Below, in pieces: positions 24,107 through 32,451 of a stretch of 64,000 nucleotides of DNA. Positions within the stretch are counted from its first letter, which is position 1. Each line of letters starts with the position of its first letter. The notes beneath the pieces were generated by a model. The model had not been told where the DNA came from, made no database searches, and saw only the letters and a program-made list of their open reading frames with translations. This DNA comes from Bordetella sp. BOR01 (GTDB lineage: Bacteria > Pseudomonadota > Gammaproteobacteria > Burkholderiales > Burkholderiaceae_B), in the NCBI RefSeq assembly GCF_019218885.1, contig NZ_JAHUWT010000001.1, positions 186,001-250,000 on the forward strand, in the 5' to 3' direction. The position numbers and the translations under genes were made by a program.

Positions 24107-25018
24107 ATGGGGAACACTGAATTGGACTTAGAAGAGCTACGGACATTCGTGGAGGTGGCTGATGCCGGGGGAGTTTCGCCTGCTGCGCTGCGGCTGGGCG
24201 TGTCCAAATCGATCGTCAGCCGTCGGCTCGCCCGGCTTGAAGCGGAACTTGGTGTCCAGCTGCTTGCGCGATCCACCCGCGGGGCTGCTCTCACAGAGGC
24301 CGGGGCCACGTTCCGGAACTATGCGGCCAGAGTCTGCGCCGAGATCGACGTGGCCAGGGAAACGATCCTGCCGGCCGGCGACCTGCGCGGCCGCTTGCGA
24401 GTTGCCGCGCCGCTTACTTTCGGCCCGACTCACTTCGCTCCGGCGCTGGCGGAAATGGCACGACGCCACCCCCAGCTTCATATCCAGACCTGCTACAGCG
24501 ATCGCTTCGTTGATCTGATCGCGGAGGGCTACGATTGTGCGATACGGGTTGGCTATCTTCAGGACTCCAACTTGATCGCAAGACGCATCGGCCCGATCCA
24601 CGGGAAGCTGGTCGCGAGTCCGGACTATGTCAAGGCGCACGGGTCACCTGAAACACCGGAAGACCTCGTCGCCCATCAGGCCCTTATGCAAGGCACCGAA
24701 GCCTGGAGACTCTTGGATGGCGACAAGGTCATCACGGTTCGTCCGCAGGGGCGCTTCAAGGCCGACAACGGCACGGCTTTAGTCGCCGCTGCGGCAGCAG
24801 GACTGGGGATCGCTTATCTGCCCGATTGGCTTACCCACGAATATGTGGCCTCTGGGACGCTCGTGCCGGTCATGACACGCTATCCTCCCCCTCCGGCAGG
24901 CGCATATGTCGTCCGGCCGCCAGGCCAGCATCCCGCACGGAAGATTCGGGTCCTTACTGAACTGCTGATCGAGTATTGCGGCCGGTCTGCGCACCCTGCA
25001 CGGGCTACCGCTGCCTGA
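24107..25018 (+). CDS. LysR-family regulator (divergent from ycaC-like gene)
   Basis: 303 residues from the ATG at 24107. The N-terminal helix-turn-helix is at about 6-65 ('LEELRTFVEVADAGGVSPAA', 'LGVSKSIVSRRLARLEAELG'). The C-terminal substrate-binding domain covers about 92-295 ('LRGRLRVAAPLTFGPTHFAP', 'YDCAIRVGYLQDSNLIARR'). It resembles the CrgA/YafC-type LysR group. Being divergent from the YcaC-like hydrolase, it most likely regulates that gene. The inducer is unknown. Confidence 0.9.
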   Translation: MGNTELDLEELRTFVEVADAGGVSPAALRLGVSKSIVSRRLARLEAELGVQLLARSTRGAALTEAGATFRNYAARVCAEIDVARETILPAGDLRGRLRVAAPLTFGPTHFAPALAEMARRHPQLHIQTCYSDRFVDLIAEGYDCAIRVGYLQDSNLIARRIGPIHGKLVASPDYVKAHGSPETPEDLVAHQALMQGTEAWRLLDGDKVITVRPQGRFKADNGTALVAAAAAGLGIAYLPDWLTHEYVASGTLVPVMTRYPPPPAGAYVVRPPGQHPARKIRVLTELLIEYCGRSAHPARATAA

Positions 25019-25077
25019 GTGGTGCAGGCGCAATGAAAATCCGCTTCTGGCCCGAGCGGGCTTTGCCTCGCAGCCAG

Positions 25078-26466
25078 TCAGAACTCTTCCAGAAAGCGCA
25101 TGCGGAACCGGCGTCCCTTGATATTGCTGTTCGAGACGCGTGAAAACGCCTGTTTGGCGATCTGGCGGTCCAACGCCACATAAGAGTTGAACTCGGTGAT
25201 ATTGATCTTGCCGACCTGCTCGAAAGTCAGGCCGCCATCACCGGTCAGGGCCCCCAGCAGGTCGCCGGGACGCAGCTTGTCTTTCTTGCCGCCCTGTATG
25301 CACAAGGTAACCATGGGCGCGCGCAAGGGGCGGTCGGACTTGGGCCGCAGCGATTTGAGATCGGCCCATTTCAGCGGAGCGCCCTGGTATTGCTCGATCA
25401 GGTTGGCCCAGCGCATTTCATTGGGCGAACACAGGCTCAGCGCCAGCCCTTTCTGGTCGCCGCGGCCGCTGCGGCCGATGCGGTGCACGTGGACCTCGGT
25501 GTCCTTGGTCACGTCCACATTGATCACGGCGCCCAGGTTCTGGATATCCAGGCCGCGAGCGGCCACGTCGGTGGCGACCAGCACGGCGCAGCTCTGGTTG
25601 GCGAACTGGATCAGGATTTCGTCGCGCTCTCGTTGTTCCAGGTCGCCGTTGAGCGCCTGGGCGCTGATGCCCTCGGACCGCAGGCGTTCGACCAGATCGT
25701 GGCTGCGGATCTTGGTGTTGCAGAATGCCAGCGTGGATGCCGGGCGGAAGTGAGCCAGCAGCGTGGCCACGGCGTCCAGCCTTTCGCCTTCGTCGATTTC
25801 GTAGAAGATCTGTTCGATGCGGCTGGCGTCATGCTGGGCTTCTACCTTCACTTCGGCCGGGTTGCGCAGGAAGCGCGCGCTGAGCTTGCGGATGTTGTCG
25901 GGGTAGGTGGCCGAGAACAGCAAGGTCTGGCGCTTGGCCGGGCAGTGCGAGGCGATGGCGACGATGTCGTCGTGGAAACCCATGTCCACCATGCGGTCGG
26001 CCTCGTCCAGCACCAGCGTGTTCAGGCCGGACAGGTCCAGGCTGCCGCGCTGCAGGTGATCCTGGATGCGGCCGGGCGTACCCACCACCAGATGCGCGCC
26101 GCGGGCCAGCGACTCGACCTGGGGACGCGCGGCGGCGCCGCCGCACAGGGTCAGTACCTTGACGTTGGGGATCAGGCGGGCCAGCCGGCGCAGCTCTTGG
26201 GCCACCTGGTCAGCCAGTTCGCGGGTAGGGCAGACCAGCAGCGCTTGCGGGACCAGGCGGTTGACGTCCAGGTTCTGCAGCACGCCCAGGCCGAACGCCG
26301 CGGTCTTGCCGCTGCCGGTCTTGGCTTGCGCGATCAGGTCGCGGCCTTCCAGGATAAGCGGCAGGCTCTGCGCCTGGATGGGCGTCATCTGTTCGAAACC
26401 CAGGCCTTGCAGGTTGTCCAGCAAGGCGGGCAAGAGGGGCAGGGAGGAGAAGGGCGTGTTGGTCAC
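25078..26466 (-). CDS. dbpA: DEAD-box ATP-dependent RNA helicase DbpA
   Basis: 462 residues from a GTG at 26466; no ATG fits, and E. coli DbpA has 457. All core motifs are present: 'AQAKTGSGKT' (Walker A), 'PTRELADQ', 'TPGRIQDHL', 'DEADRM', 'SATYP', 'TDVAARGLD' and 'HRIGRSGRG'. The C-terminal DbpA RNA-binding domain is recognisable from 'LCIQGGKKDKLRPGDLLGAL' onward (about 375-395). That domain recognises hairpin 92 of 23S rRNA, so the protein acts in large-subunit ribosome assembly. It stands between the LysR gene (convergent) and the ars operon. Confidence 0.92.
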   Translation of the reverse strand: MTNTPFSSLPLLPALLDNLQGLGFEQMTPIQAQSLPLILEGRDLIAQAKTGSGKTAAFGLGVLQNLDVNRLVPQALLVCPTRELADQVAQELRRLARLIPNVKVLTLCGGAAARPQVESLARGAHLVVGTPGRIQDHLQRGSLDLSGLNTLVLDEADRMVDMGFHDDIVAIASHCPAKRQTLLFSATYPDNIRKLSARFLRNPAEVKVEAQHDASRIEQIFYEIDEGERLDAVATLLAHFRPASTLAFCNTKIRSHDLVERLRSEGISAQALNGDLEQRERDEILIQFANQSCAVLVATDVAARGLDIQNLGAVINVDVTKDTEVHVHRIGRSGRGDQKGLALSLCSPNEMRWANLIEQYQGAPLKWADLKSLRPKSDRPLRAPMVTLCIQGGKKDKLRPGDLLGALTGDGGLTFEQVGKINITEFNSYVALDRQIAKQAFSRVSNSNIKGRRFRMRFLEEF

Positions 26467-26560
26467 AATGAGGTGGATCGCAAAAACCGCGAAAGGCTGG
26501 ATTGACTGACAGTGTATGCTTTTGCACCTTTTGCCACGTTCGGCGGCCCAAACGCCGGCT

Positions 26561-27235
26561 TCACCTACACCTGCGCTCGCTGTAGCGATCCACCAAGTAT
26601 GGCGCGGCATCGCGCGTCAGCAAGGTGAATTTCATCAGTTCTTCTACGACGTCAACGATCCGGTCGTAGTAGGGCGAACACTTCATGCGCCCGGTGTCGT
26701 CAAACTCTTGGTAAGCCTTGGCGACCGAAGACTGGTTCGGGATGGTCAACATGCGCATCCACCGGCCGAGCAGCCGCATCTGGTTTACGGCATTGAAGGA
26801 TTGCGAGCCGCCCGACACCTGCATTACCGCGAGCGTCTTGCCCTGGGTCGGGCGTACGGCGCCGACTGATAGCGGAATCCAGTCGATCTGCGTCTTCATC
26901 AAGCCGGTCATGGCGCCGTGACGTTCCGGCGAGCTCCAGACCATGCCTTCCGACCATTGAACCAGTTCATGCAGCTCGCGGACCTTGGGATGGTTCTCGC
27001 TGGTGGCGTCATCGACCAGGGGCAGTCCGGAAGGGTTGAATAGCCGGGTGTCGCCACCCAGGGCCTGAAGCAGGCGGGCCGCTTCCTCTGCGACCAGGCG
27101 GCTGTATGAGCGCTCGCGCAGCGACCCATACAGCAGCAGGAAGCGCGGTGCGTGGCTGGCGCGCTTGGGCGAGAACAGGCTGGTGGTGTCCGGCTTGTGA
27201 AGCAGCGTAGCGTCGACGTTGGGCAGGTCGGCCAT
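26561..27235 (-). CDS. arsH: ArsH, NADPH-dependent FMN reductase / organoarsenical oxidase
   Basis: 224 residues from the ATG at 27235; a GTG at 27247 overlapping the arsC stop is the alternative. ArsH is a flavodoxin-like NADPH:FMN oxidoreductase that oxidises trivalent methyl- and aromatic arsenicals to less toxic pentavalent forms. Markers are the FMN phosphate loop '[19 protein letters not shown]' (about 33-51), '[20 protein letters not shown]' and '[19 protein letters not shown]'. It is the last gene of the leftward ars operon, 4 bases after arsC. Confidence 0.93.
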   Translation of the reverse strand: MADLPNVDATLLHKPDTTSLFSPKRASHAPRFLLLYGSLRERSYSRLVAEEAARLLQALGGDTRLFNPSGLPLVDDATSENHPKVRELHELVQWSEGMVWSSPERHGAMTGLMKTQIDWIPLSVGAVRPTQGKTLAVMQVSGGSQSFNAVNQMRLLGRWMRMLTIPNQSSVAKAYQEFDDTGRMKCSPYYDRIVDVVEELMKFTLLTRDAAPYLVDRYSERRCR

Positions 27236-27239
27236 GGAA

Positions 27240-27662
27240 TCAGACACGACGGCCCTCCGTATCGGTGACGGGCTCGCCGTCTTCCTTGTTGAAGGCCCCG
27301 CGCTGCGGCCGAGGCAGAATGTCCAGGACGGCCTCCGACGGCCGACACAGGCGCGTTCCCATCGGCGTGGCGACGATAGGCCGATTGATGAGGATCGGGT
27401 GTTCAAGCATGAAGTCGATCAGTTGCTCGTCGGTCCATTTCGGATCCGACAGCGCCAGCGCCTCGTAGGGCGTACCCTTCTGCCGGAGAACGTCGCGCAC
27501 GGGTATCCCCATGGCGGCGATCAGGCGTTTCAATGTCTTCCGGTCAGGCGGGGTCTTCAGGTATTCGATGACGGCCGGTTCCTCGCCGCTGTTGCGGATC
27601 AGGCCCAGCACGTTGCGCGATGTGCCGCAGGCGGGGTTGTGATAGATCGTGATCGAACTCAT
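27240..27662 (-). CDS. arsC: ArsC arsenate reductase, glutaredoxin-coupled type
   Basis: 140 residues. It reduces arsenate to arsenite using glutathione and glutaredoxin. The thioredoxin-fold active site is '[10 protein letters not shown]' with Cys12 as the nucleophile. The arginines that bind oxyanion in E. coli plasmid ArsC have candidates in '[20 protein letters not shown]' (about 92-111). It is one of two unrelated arsenate reductases in the operon. It starts 29 bases after the MFS gene. Confidence 0.93.
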   Translation of the reverse strand: MSSITIYHNPACGTSRNVLGLIRNSGEEPAVIEYLKTPPDRKTLKRLIAAMGIPVRDVLRQKGTPYEALALSDPKWTDEQLIDFMLEHPILINRPIVATPMGTRLCRPSEAVLDILPRPQRGAFNKEDGEPVTDTEGRRV

Positions 27663-27691
27663 GAAATGCCTCTTGATGCAGGATTGGAAAT

Positions 27692-28888
27692 TCAATGAAT
27701 GCGGAAGGACGAGGCCGGCGCGCGCAATAGCATCAGTGCGCCAAAGGCCGCCAGGCCTATTGCGCCGGATAGCCACAGGGCATTGGCGCCCCAGGCATCC
27801 AGTGCCAGTCCGAAGAGAAATGGCGACAACGCTTGCGCTACCCGTGCCGGCATCATCAGCCAGCCCTGGCGGGCGCCATAGCCTTGGGTGCCAAAAAGCG
27901 CGAGCGGCAAGGTCCCCTTGGCGATGGTCAAGATGCCGTTGCCCGCGCCATGCAGAATGGCGAAAGCGGGAGCCAGTGCGGGGCCTGCCGCCAGCAATAC
28001 CGCCACGCCGGCGGGATGGGCCAGGGCTGCCAGGCGCGCCGACAACAGCGGGTGGACGCTACGCAGCAAGCCGAACTCGAGCATGCGGCCGGCAACCTGC
28101 GAGGGGCCGATGAGCGCTCCGATTCCGACCGCGGCGGCAAGGCTGGCCCCCGCGGCCTCCAGTATCCGTGGCAGGTGCGTGGCCATCGCCGTGCTGATGA
28201 ACCAGGTCGCGGCGAAGACGAAAGCAAGAAGCGCGGTCGCCGTTCGCGGGCGATCCGGCGCTTGGGCGGAAGACGGGACGGCTTGGGCGGGAGCGTCGAC
28301 TGGCGGCATTCCTGTCCTGGCACCTGTTGGCGTGCCCGGAAGCCGGGCATTCAATGGCAGGCCGATCAGCAAATGCATCGCGGCCCAACCAAAGCACGCG
28401 CCACGCCAGCCGAACTGCGCTTCCATCCAGGCGGACATGGGCCACCCGACAGTGCTGGCAAAGCCAGCGATGAGTGTGATCCCGGTGATGGCGCCCCGGG
28501 CATTCTGGCCGTACAAGCGGACCAGGCTGGAGAACGCGGCCTCATAGAGGCCGGATCCCATTGCCACGCCGATGACGAGCCACGCGATGACCATCGACCA
28601 GGGCCCCTGGGTGAGCCCCAGCATGGCCAAGCCGAGCGAGAACAGCAGGCTGGTGCCGAGCAGCACGATGCGCCCGCCATGGCGATCGATTGCCTGGCCC
28701 GCCCAGGGGCCGACCAAGGCCGATGCGACGAGCGCGCCTGAGAAGGCTGCATAGACCATCGGCGAGGGAAGGCCCAATTCGCTGGCCATCGGGGCTGCCA
28801 GCATCGCCGGCAGGTAGTACGAGGAGGCCCAGGCCAGCGTTTGGGCTGTGCCTAGGGTGCCTACTACCCGGGCCGATGTTCCCGCCAC
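27692..28888 (-). CDS. MFS transporter embedded in the ars operon
   Basis: 398 residues with about 12 membrane segments. The MFS loop signature 'GPWAGQAIDRHGGRIVL' sits at about 60-76, and there is a long cytoplasmic loop rich in Pro/Ala (about 193-222). It starts 3 bases after acr3, so it is certainly in the operon. MFS pumps in ars clusters have been linked to efflux of arsenite, methylarsenicals or arsenate esters (ArsK, ArsP-like and ArsJ roles). There is no gapdh gene next to it, which argues against the ArsJ pair. The substrate is therefore open. Confidence 0.82.
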   Translation of the reverse strand: MAGTSARVVGTLGTAQTLAWASSYYLPAMLAAPMASELGLPSPMVYAAFSGALVASALVGPWAGQAIDRHGGRIVLLGTSLLFSLGLAMLGLTQGPWSMVIAWLVIGVAMGSGLYEAAFSSLVRLYGQNARGAITGITLIAGFASTVGWPMSAWMEAQFGWRGACFGWAAMHLLIGLPLNARLPGTPTGARTGMPPVDAPAQAVPSSAQAPDRPRTATALLAFVFAATWFISTAMATHLPRILEAAGASLAAAVGIGALIGPSQVAGRMLEFGLLRSVHPLLSARLAALAHPAGVAVLLAAGPALAPAFAILHGAGNGILTIAKGTLPLALFGTQGYGARQGWLMMPARVAQALSPFLFGLALDAWGANALWLSGAIGLAAFGALMLLRAPASSFRIH

Positions 28889-28891
28889 GAA

Positions 28892-29971
28892 TCAGCCCCG
28901 CCCGGCGCCGGCGTCGTACCAGCCTTTGCTCTGGTTGACGATACGGACAACCAGCAGCATCACCGGGACCTCGATCAGCACACCCACTACCGTGGCCAGG
29001 GCTGCCCCGGAATGCACGCCAAACAGGCTGATCGCGACCGCGACGGCGAGCTCAAAGAAATTGGACGCGCCGATCAGCGCGGACGGGCACGCAATGCTGT
29101 GCTGCTCGCCGACGCGGCGATTGAGCCAGTAGGCGAGTCCGGAATTGAAGAAAACCTGGATCAGGATAGGCACTGCCAGCATGGCGATCACGAGCGGCTG
29201 GCCGATGATGGCTTCGCCCTGGAAAGCGAATAGCAGCACCAGCGTGAGCAGCAGGGCGCCCATTGAAATGGGTCCAATGCGCGCCAACGCCGCGTCGAGG
29301 GCGGGCTGCCCGCGGCGTAGCAGCGCGCGGCGCCAGAGTTGGGCCAGTATGACCGGAACCACGATGTACAGCCCTACGGACACGAGCAGCGTATCCCAGG
29401 GCACGCTGATGGACGACAGGCCCAGCAGCAGGCCGACGATGGGCGCGAAAGCGAACACCATGATCGTATCGTTGAGCGCAACCTGGGATAGCGTGAAAGC
29501 GGGGTCGCCGCCAGTCAGCCGGCTCCAGACAAAGACCATTGCAGTGCAGGGTGCCGCGGCCAGCAGGATCAGGCCGGCGATATAGCTGTCCAACTGCTCG
29601 GCGGGCAGCCACGGGGCAAAGACCTGGCGGATGAACAGCCAGCCCAGGAAAGCCATGGAGAACGGCTTTACCGCCCAGTTGATGAACAGCGTCACACCGA
29701 TGCCGCGCCAATGCCGCCGGACCTGGCCCAATGCCGCGAAGTCTACTTTGAGCAGCATCGGGATGATCATCACCCAGATCAGTATCCCGATGGGCAGATT
29801 GACCTGCGCGACTTCGGCACGTCCGATGGCCTGGAACACCAGGGGCATGAACTGCCCGAGCGCCACCCCCAGCACGATGCACAGGACCACCCACAGCGTA
29901 AGGTAGCGCTCGAAGGTGCCAATGGCGGGTCGCGCCTGCGCAGCGGGCACCGTTTGCGTGCTGGAGGACAT
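28892..29971 (-). CDS. acr3: Acr3-type arsenite efflux permease
   Basis: 359 residues with ten hydrophobic segments, the normal size of bacterial Acr3. It exports As(III) across the inner membrane using the proton gradient. The essential cysteine is Cys142 in 'LLAAAPCTAMVFVWSRLTGG', and the conserved glutamate is in 'ASNFFELAVAVAISLFG', the two residues known to be required in Acr3. It starts 4 bases downstream of the arsC2 stop. Confidence 0.95.
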   Translation of the reverse strand: MSSSTQTVPAAQARPAIGTFERYLTLWVVLCIVLGVALGQFMPLVFQAIGRAEVAQVNLPIGILIWVMIIPMLLKVDFAALGQVRRHWRGIGVTLFINWAVKPFSMAFLGWLFIRQVFAPWLPAEQLDSYIAGLILLAAAPCTAMVFVWSRLTGGDPAFTLSQVALNDTIMVFAFAPIVGLLLGLSSISVPWDTLLVSVGLYIVVPVILAQLWRRALLRRGQPALDAALARIGPISMGALLLTLVLLFAFQGEAIIGQPLVIAMLAVPILIQVFFNSGLAYWLNRRVGEQHSIACPSALIGASNFFELAVAVAISLFGVHSGAALATVVGVLIEVPVMLLVVRIVNQSKGWYDAGAGRG

Positions 29972-29975
29972 CGGC

Positions 29976-30476
29976 TTATTCCTGCGTCTTGCCGATGCCG
30001 CGCAGCTCGGCTTGCAGCGACATGGCGTCCAGGCGTTCGAGAGGCAGGGAAAGGAAGAGTTCGATGCGGCGTTTGAGCACGCGCGCCGCGCCATGGAACG
30101 CCCGGGCCCGCTCGTCTTCAGAACCGCCATGGGCCGCGGGGTCCGGAACGCCCCAGTGCGCCGTCATGGGCCGGCCGGGCCATACAGGGCAAACTTCACC
30201 GGCGGCGTTGTCGCAGACGGTAATGATGAAGTCCATGCTTGGCGCGCCCGGGGCCGCGAATTCATCCCAGCTCTTGCTTCGGTAGCCGTCGCTTGGCAGC
30301 GAGTACGACTTGAGCGTGGCGAGGGCCAGCGGGTGAACTGTGCCCATAGGGGCGCTGCCGGCGGAATAGGCCTGGAAGCGGTCGCCACCCAGGCCTTTGA
30401 GCAGGCCCTCGGCGAGGATGGAGCGAGCCGAGTTGCCCGTGCAGAGGAACAGCACGTTGTAGGGAGAGTGCGGCAT
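29976..30476 (-). CDS. arsC: ArsC2 arsenate reductase, low-molecular-weight phosphatase type
   Basis: 166 residues. The P-loop 'FLCTGNSARS' holds the nucleophile Cys12 and the oxyanion arginine Arg18. 'ITVCDNAAGEVCPVWPG' (about 85-101) carries the further cysteines of the arsenate reductase branch rather than a protein tyrosine phosphatase, followed by 'HWGVPDPA' with the acid Asp. It reduces arsenate by a thioredoxin- or glutathione/mycoredoxin-type relay. It belongs to a different fold family from the other ArsC in the same operon. Confidence 0.92.
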   Translation of the reverse strand: MPHSPYNVLFLCTGNSARSILAEGLLKGLGGDRFQAYSAGSAPMGTVHPLALATLKSYSLPSDGYRSKSWDEFAAPGAPSMDFIITVCDNAAGEVCPVWPGRPMTAHWGVPDPAAHGGSEDERARAFHGAARVLKRRIELFLSLPLERLDAMSLQAELRGIGKTQE

Positions 30477-30484
30477 GGAAGATC

Positions 30485-30946
30485 CTAGCAGCAGCGGGTT
30501 GGCGTCGAGGCCTGGACGGGCGTTGAACAGCAGGCGCCGGCCTCGGGCTGGCTTGCGGATTCGCCGCGCGATTCGCCGTAGACGGGGATGCTTCCTAGCG
30601 TATGGAAGTGTTCCCATGCCAGGCCCTGCGGGTCGGTGATCCAGTATTTCTCGCTATGCGCGTAGCAGCATGACGTCTTGCCCTGGTCTTCCAGGGCAAG
30701 ACTGGCCGCCTCGGCCCTGGCCTGCAGCGCGGCGAGCTCTTCGGCGTCGCCGGCTTGAATTCCGAAGTGATCCAGCCCATGGGCGGCGCCTCGGGTCGAG
30801 ATCGCGAAGTTCACAGGAGGGTCGTCGAGCATCCACTTCGCATAATCCGATTCGACGCGGGCGGGATCCTGCGCAAACAACCGGGAGTAAAAGCCGATGT
30901 TCCTGGCCAGGTCATCGACGTGCAGATGGACGTGAAAGCGCTTCAT
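30485..30946 (-). CDS. arsI: ArsI C-As lyase (ArsI/CadI vicinal-oxygen-chelate protein)
   Basis: 153 residues. ArsI is a non-haem iron dioxygenase that cleaves the carbon-arsenic bond of trivalent organoarsenicals such as methylarsenite, releasing As(III). Metal ligands His5 ('RFHVHLHV'), His60 ('GLDHFGIQ') and Glu112 ('AWEHFHT') are in place. The vicinal cysteine pair Cys93-Cys94 ('TSCCYAHSEKYW') that binds the arsenical is present; these positions correspond to His5, His62, Cys96-Cys97 and Glu115 of Thermomonospora ArsI. Extra CC pairs end the chain ('GACCS', 'TRCC'), perhaps an arsenic-binding tail. Confidence 0.9.
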   Translation of the reverse strand: MKRFHVHLHVDDLARNIGFYSRLFAQDPARVESDYAKWMLDDPPVNFAISTRGAAHGLDHFGIQAGDAEELAALQARAEAASLALEDQGKTSCCYAHSEKYWITDPQGLAWEHFHTLGSIPVYGESRGESASQPEAGACCSTPVQASTPTRCC

Positions 30947-30959
30947 GGGCTGTTCCTTG

Positions 30960-31286
30960 TCAGCACGAAATGCAGGCTTCGGAATCGGAAGCCTCGCAGG
31001 GAACACCTTGGCAGCAGTGTTCGGTGAGATAGCCGAGCAAGCCGTTCATCTGGAGGAAGTCGGCGCGGTAGATCAGGTTGCGGCCTTGCGGTTCGACGCT
31101 GACCAGGCCGGCATGCGACAGTTCTTTCAAGTGGAACGACAGCGTATTGCGCGCGACGCCGAGCTGGTCGGCCAGGATGCTGGGGGTAAGGCCTGGCGGG
31201 CCGGCGACGACCAGGGCGCGGAACACGCGCAGGCGCTGGGCGTGGGCCAGGGCGCCAAGTGCCGAGATAGCTTGGTTTTCGTTCAT
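30960..31286 (-). CDS. arsR: ArsR arsenic-responsive repressor with C-terminal cysteines
   Basis: 108 residues. The ArsR/SmtB winged helix-turn-helix has its recognition helix at about 46-58 ('RNTLSFHLKELSHAG'). It lacks the ELCVCDL motif of plasmid ArsR. Instead the C-terminus carries Cys91-Cys92-x4-Cys97 ('HCCQGVPC'), like the As(III) site of the Acidithiobacillus-type ArsR, plus Cys105 and Cys108. It is the first gene of the ars operon and should repress it until As(III) binds. There is no ribosome site before the ATG at 31286. Confidence 0.92.
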   Translation of the reverse strand: MNENQAISALGALAHAQRLRVFRALVVAGPPGLTPSILADQLGVARNTLSFHLKELSHAGLVSVEPQGRNLIYRADFLQMNGLLGYLTEHCCQGVPCEASDSEACISC

Positions 31287-31287
31287 T

Positions 31288-31322
31288 ATTCGATAATACA
31301 ACGTTTATTGAATTAAAGGCAA
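31288..31322 (-). promoter_or_regulatory. ars promoter and ArsR operator
   Basis: Read leftwards: -35 TTGCCT (31317-31322), 18-base spacer, -10 TATTAT (31293-31298). An inverted repeat ATTCGATAA / TTATTGAAT (31288-31296 and 31305-31313; 8 of 9 pairs) overlaps the -10 box and is the likely ArsR operator. The predicted start of transcription falls at or next to the A of the arsR ATG (31286). Confidence 0.65.
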
Positions 31323-31417
31323 TTCCACCAATCCGCTACCCGTCCAGGGCCATCCACGGCTGGGAACCCGCCATGCACCAGGTTGCCATCCAAGGGTTTG
31401 TCTGGAGACGAATGCTA

Positions 31418-31469
31418 TTGACCGATTCCTGCGGCGCCCATAGTATAAAAAAAGGAAAACGTTTTCCTT
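31418..31469 (+). promoter_or_regulatory. Sigma-70-like promoter with LacI-type operator
   Basis: TTGACC (31418-31423), 17 bases, TAGTAT (31441-31446), then the 18-bp perfect palindrome AAGGAAAACGTTTTCCTT (31452-31469) covering the expected start point. A CG-centred palindrome is typical of LacI/GalR operators. The only LacI-family gene in the window is the last gene of the operon this promoter would drive. A further half-site GTTTTCCT occurs at 31472-31479. Confidence 0.75.
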
Positions 31470-31521
31470 AGTGTTTTCCTGCGATTTCCCTATCGTCCTT
31501 CCTTGTATCCCTGGAGCATCG

Positions 31522-32397
31522 ATGAAAGTCATTCCTGGTGTGTTGTTGCGGCGCGATCCTGGCGAAGCCAGCGCGCCGGTCGTCTACGACATTCCGCGCA
31601 GCGGCACGTGGTATCCCTGTGAATTCATTCCCGCCGCGCCCTTCGTGGATCTGCACCAGTCGGTGTCCATGCATGTGCAGGACCTGTATGGCGATGTGGT
31701 CGACAGCGGCGCGAGCTGGCTGTACGCCACCTTTCCGAATACCTATATCGATGCGAACCGGCACGAGGGGGACATCGATCCCGGCCTGCTGGATGCGCCC
31801 TGGCCGGGCACATTGGAAACGACTGAAAAGTCGCGTCTGGGCATAGGCCTGATCCACTCGAAATGCGGCAAGCGGGGCGTGCAGGTCTATGACGGCAAGC
31901 TGCGGGTACAGGATGTGCAGCGCCGCCTTGAACGCTACTACTGGCCATATCACAACGAACTTTCCAGCATGCTGGCCGAGCGCAAGGACAAGTTCGGCCT
32001 TGCCTATCACATCAGTTGCCACAGTATGGCTTCGGTGGGCGGGCCTTCGACGCTGGATCACGGCAAGCCACGCTCCGATTTCGATATCGGCGATCGCCAC
32101 GGTGCGTCCTGCGACCCGGCTCTGAGCGAATTGATCGTATCGACGCTGAGCGGTTTCGGCTACCGCGTCACCCGGAATTTCCACTATGCCGGCGCGGAAT
32201 CGGTACGCAAGCATGCGCAGCCCGCACAAGGCATACACAGCCTGCAGATCGAGATCAAGCGCGGGCTGTACATGAACGAAGACACTTTCGAACTGAGCGA
32301 CGATTTCCCTGCGGTCAGGAAGCACTTGAGCGAGCTGGCCCATGTGGTGTCGCGCTTTGCGCTCGAGAACGCGCCGGTCAAGAATGTGCAATCGTAG
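31522..32397 (+). CDS. N-formylglutamate amidohydrolase family protein
   Basis: 291 residues from the ATG at 31522. The family hydrolyses N-formyl-L-glutamate to formate and glutamate (last step of one histidine pathway) or related N-acyl/formyl amides. Recognisable blocks are 'VVYDIPRSGTWYP', 'PNTYIDANRHEGDIDP', 'RLERYYWPYHNEL' and 'YHISCHSMASVGG' with the metal-type His and acidic residues. There are no hut genes around it; instead it heads an operon with a peptide-type ABC importer and a LacI regulator. It therefore probably acts on an imported N-acylated amino acid or peptide. That link is inference. Confidence 0.88.
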   Translation: MKVIPGVLLRRDPGEASAPVVYDIPRSGTWYPCEFIPAAPFVDLHQSVSMHVQDLYGDVVDSGASWLYATFPNTYIDANRHEGDIDPGLLDAPWPGTLETTEKSRLGIGLIHSKCGKRGVQVYDGKLRVQDVQRRLERYYWPYHNELSSMLAERKDKFGLAYHISCHSMASVGGPSTLDHGKPRSDFDIGDRHGASCDPALSELIVSTLSGFGYRVTRNFHYAGAESVRKHAQPAQGIHSLQIEIKRGLYMNEDTFELSDDFPAVRKHLSELAHVVSRFALENAPVKNVQS

Positions 32398-32451
32398 TCA
32401 GGTCCACGCAACGGCACCGTGCAGAGTCGCCGTCCCAAAGGGGTACGAACC

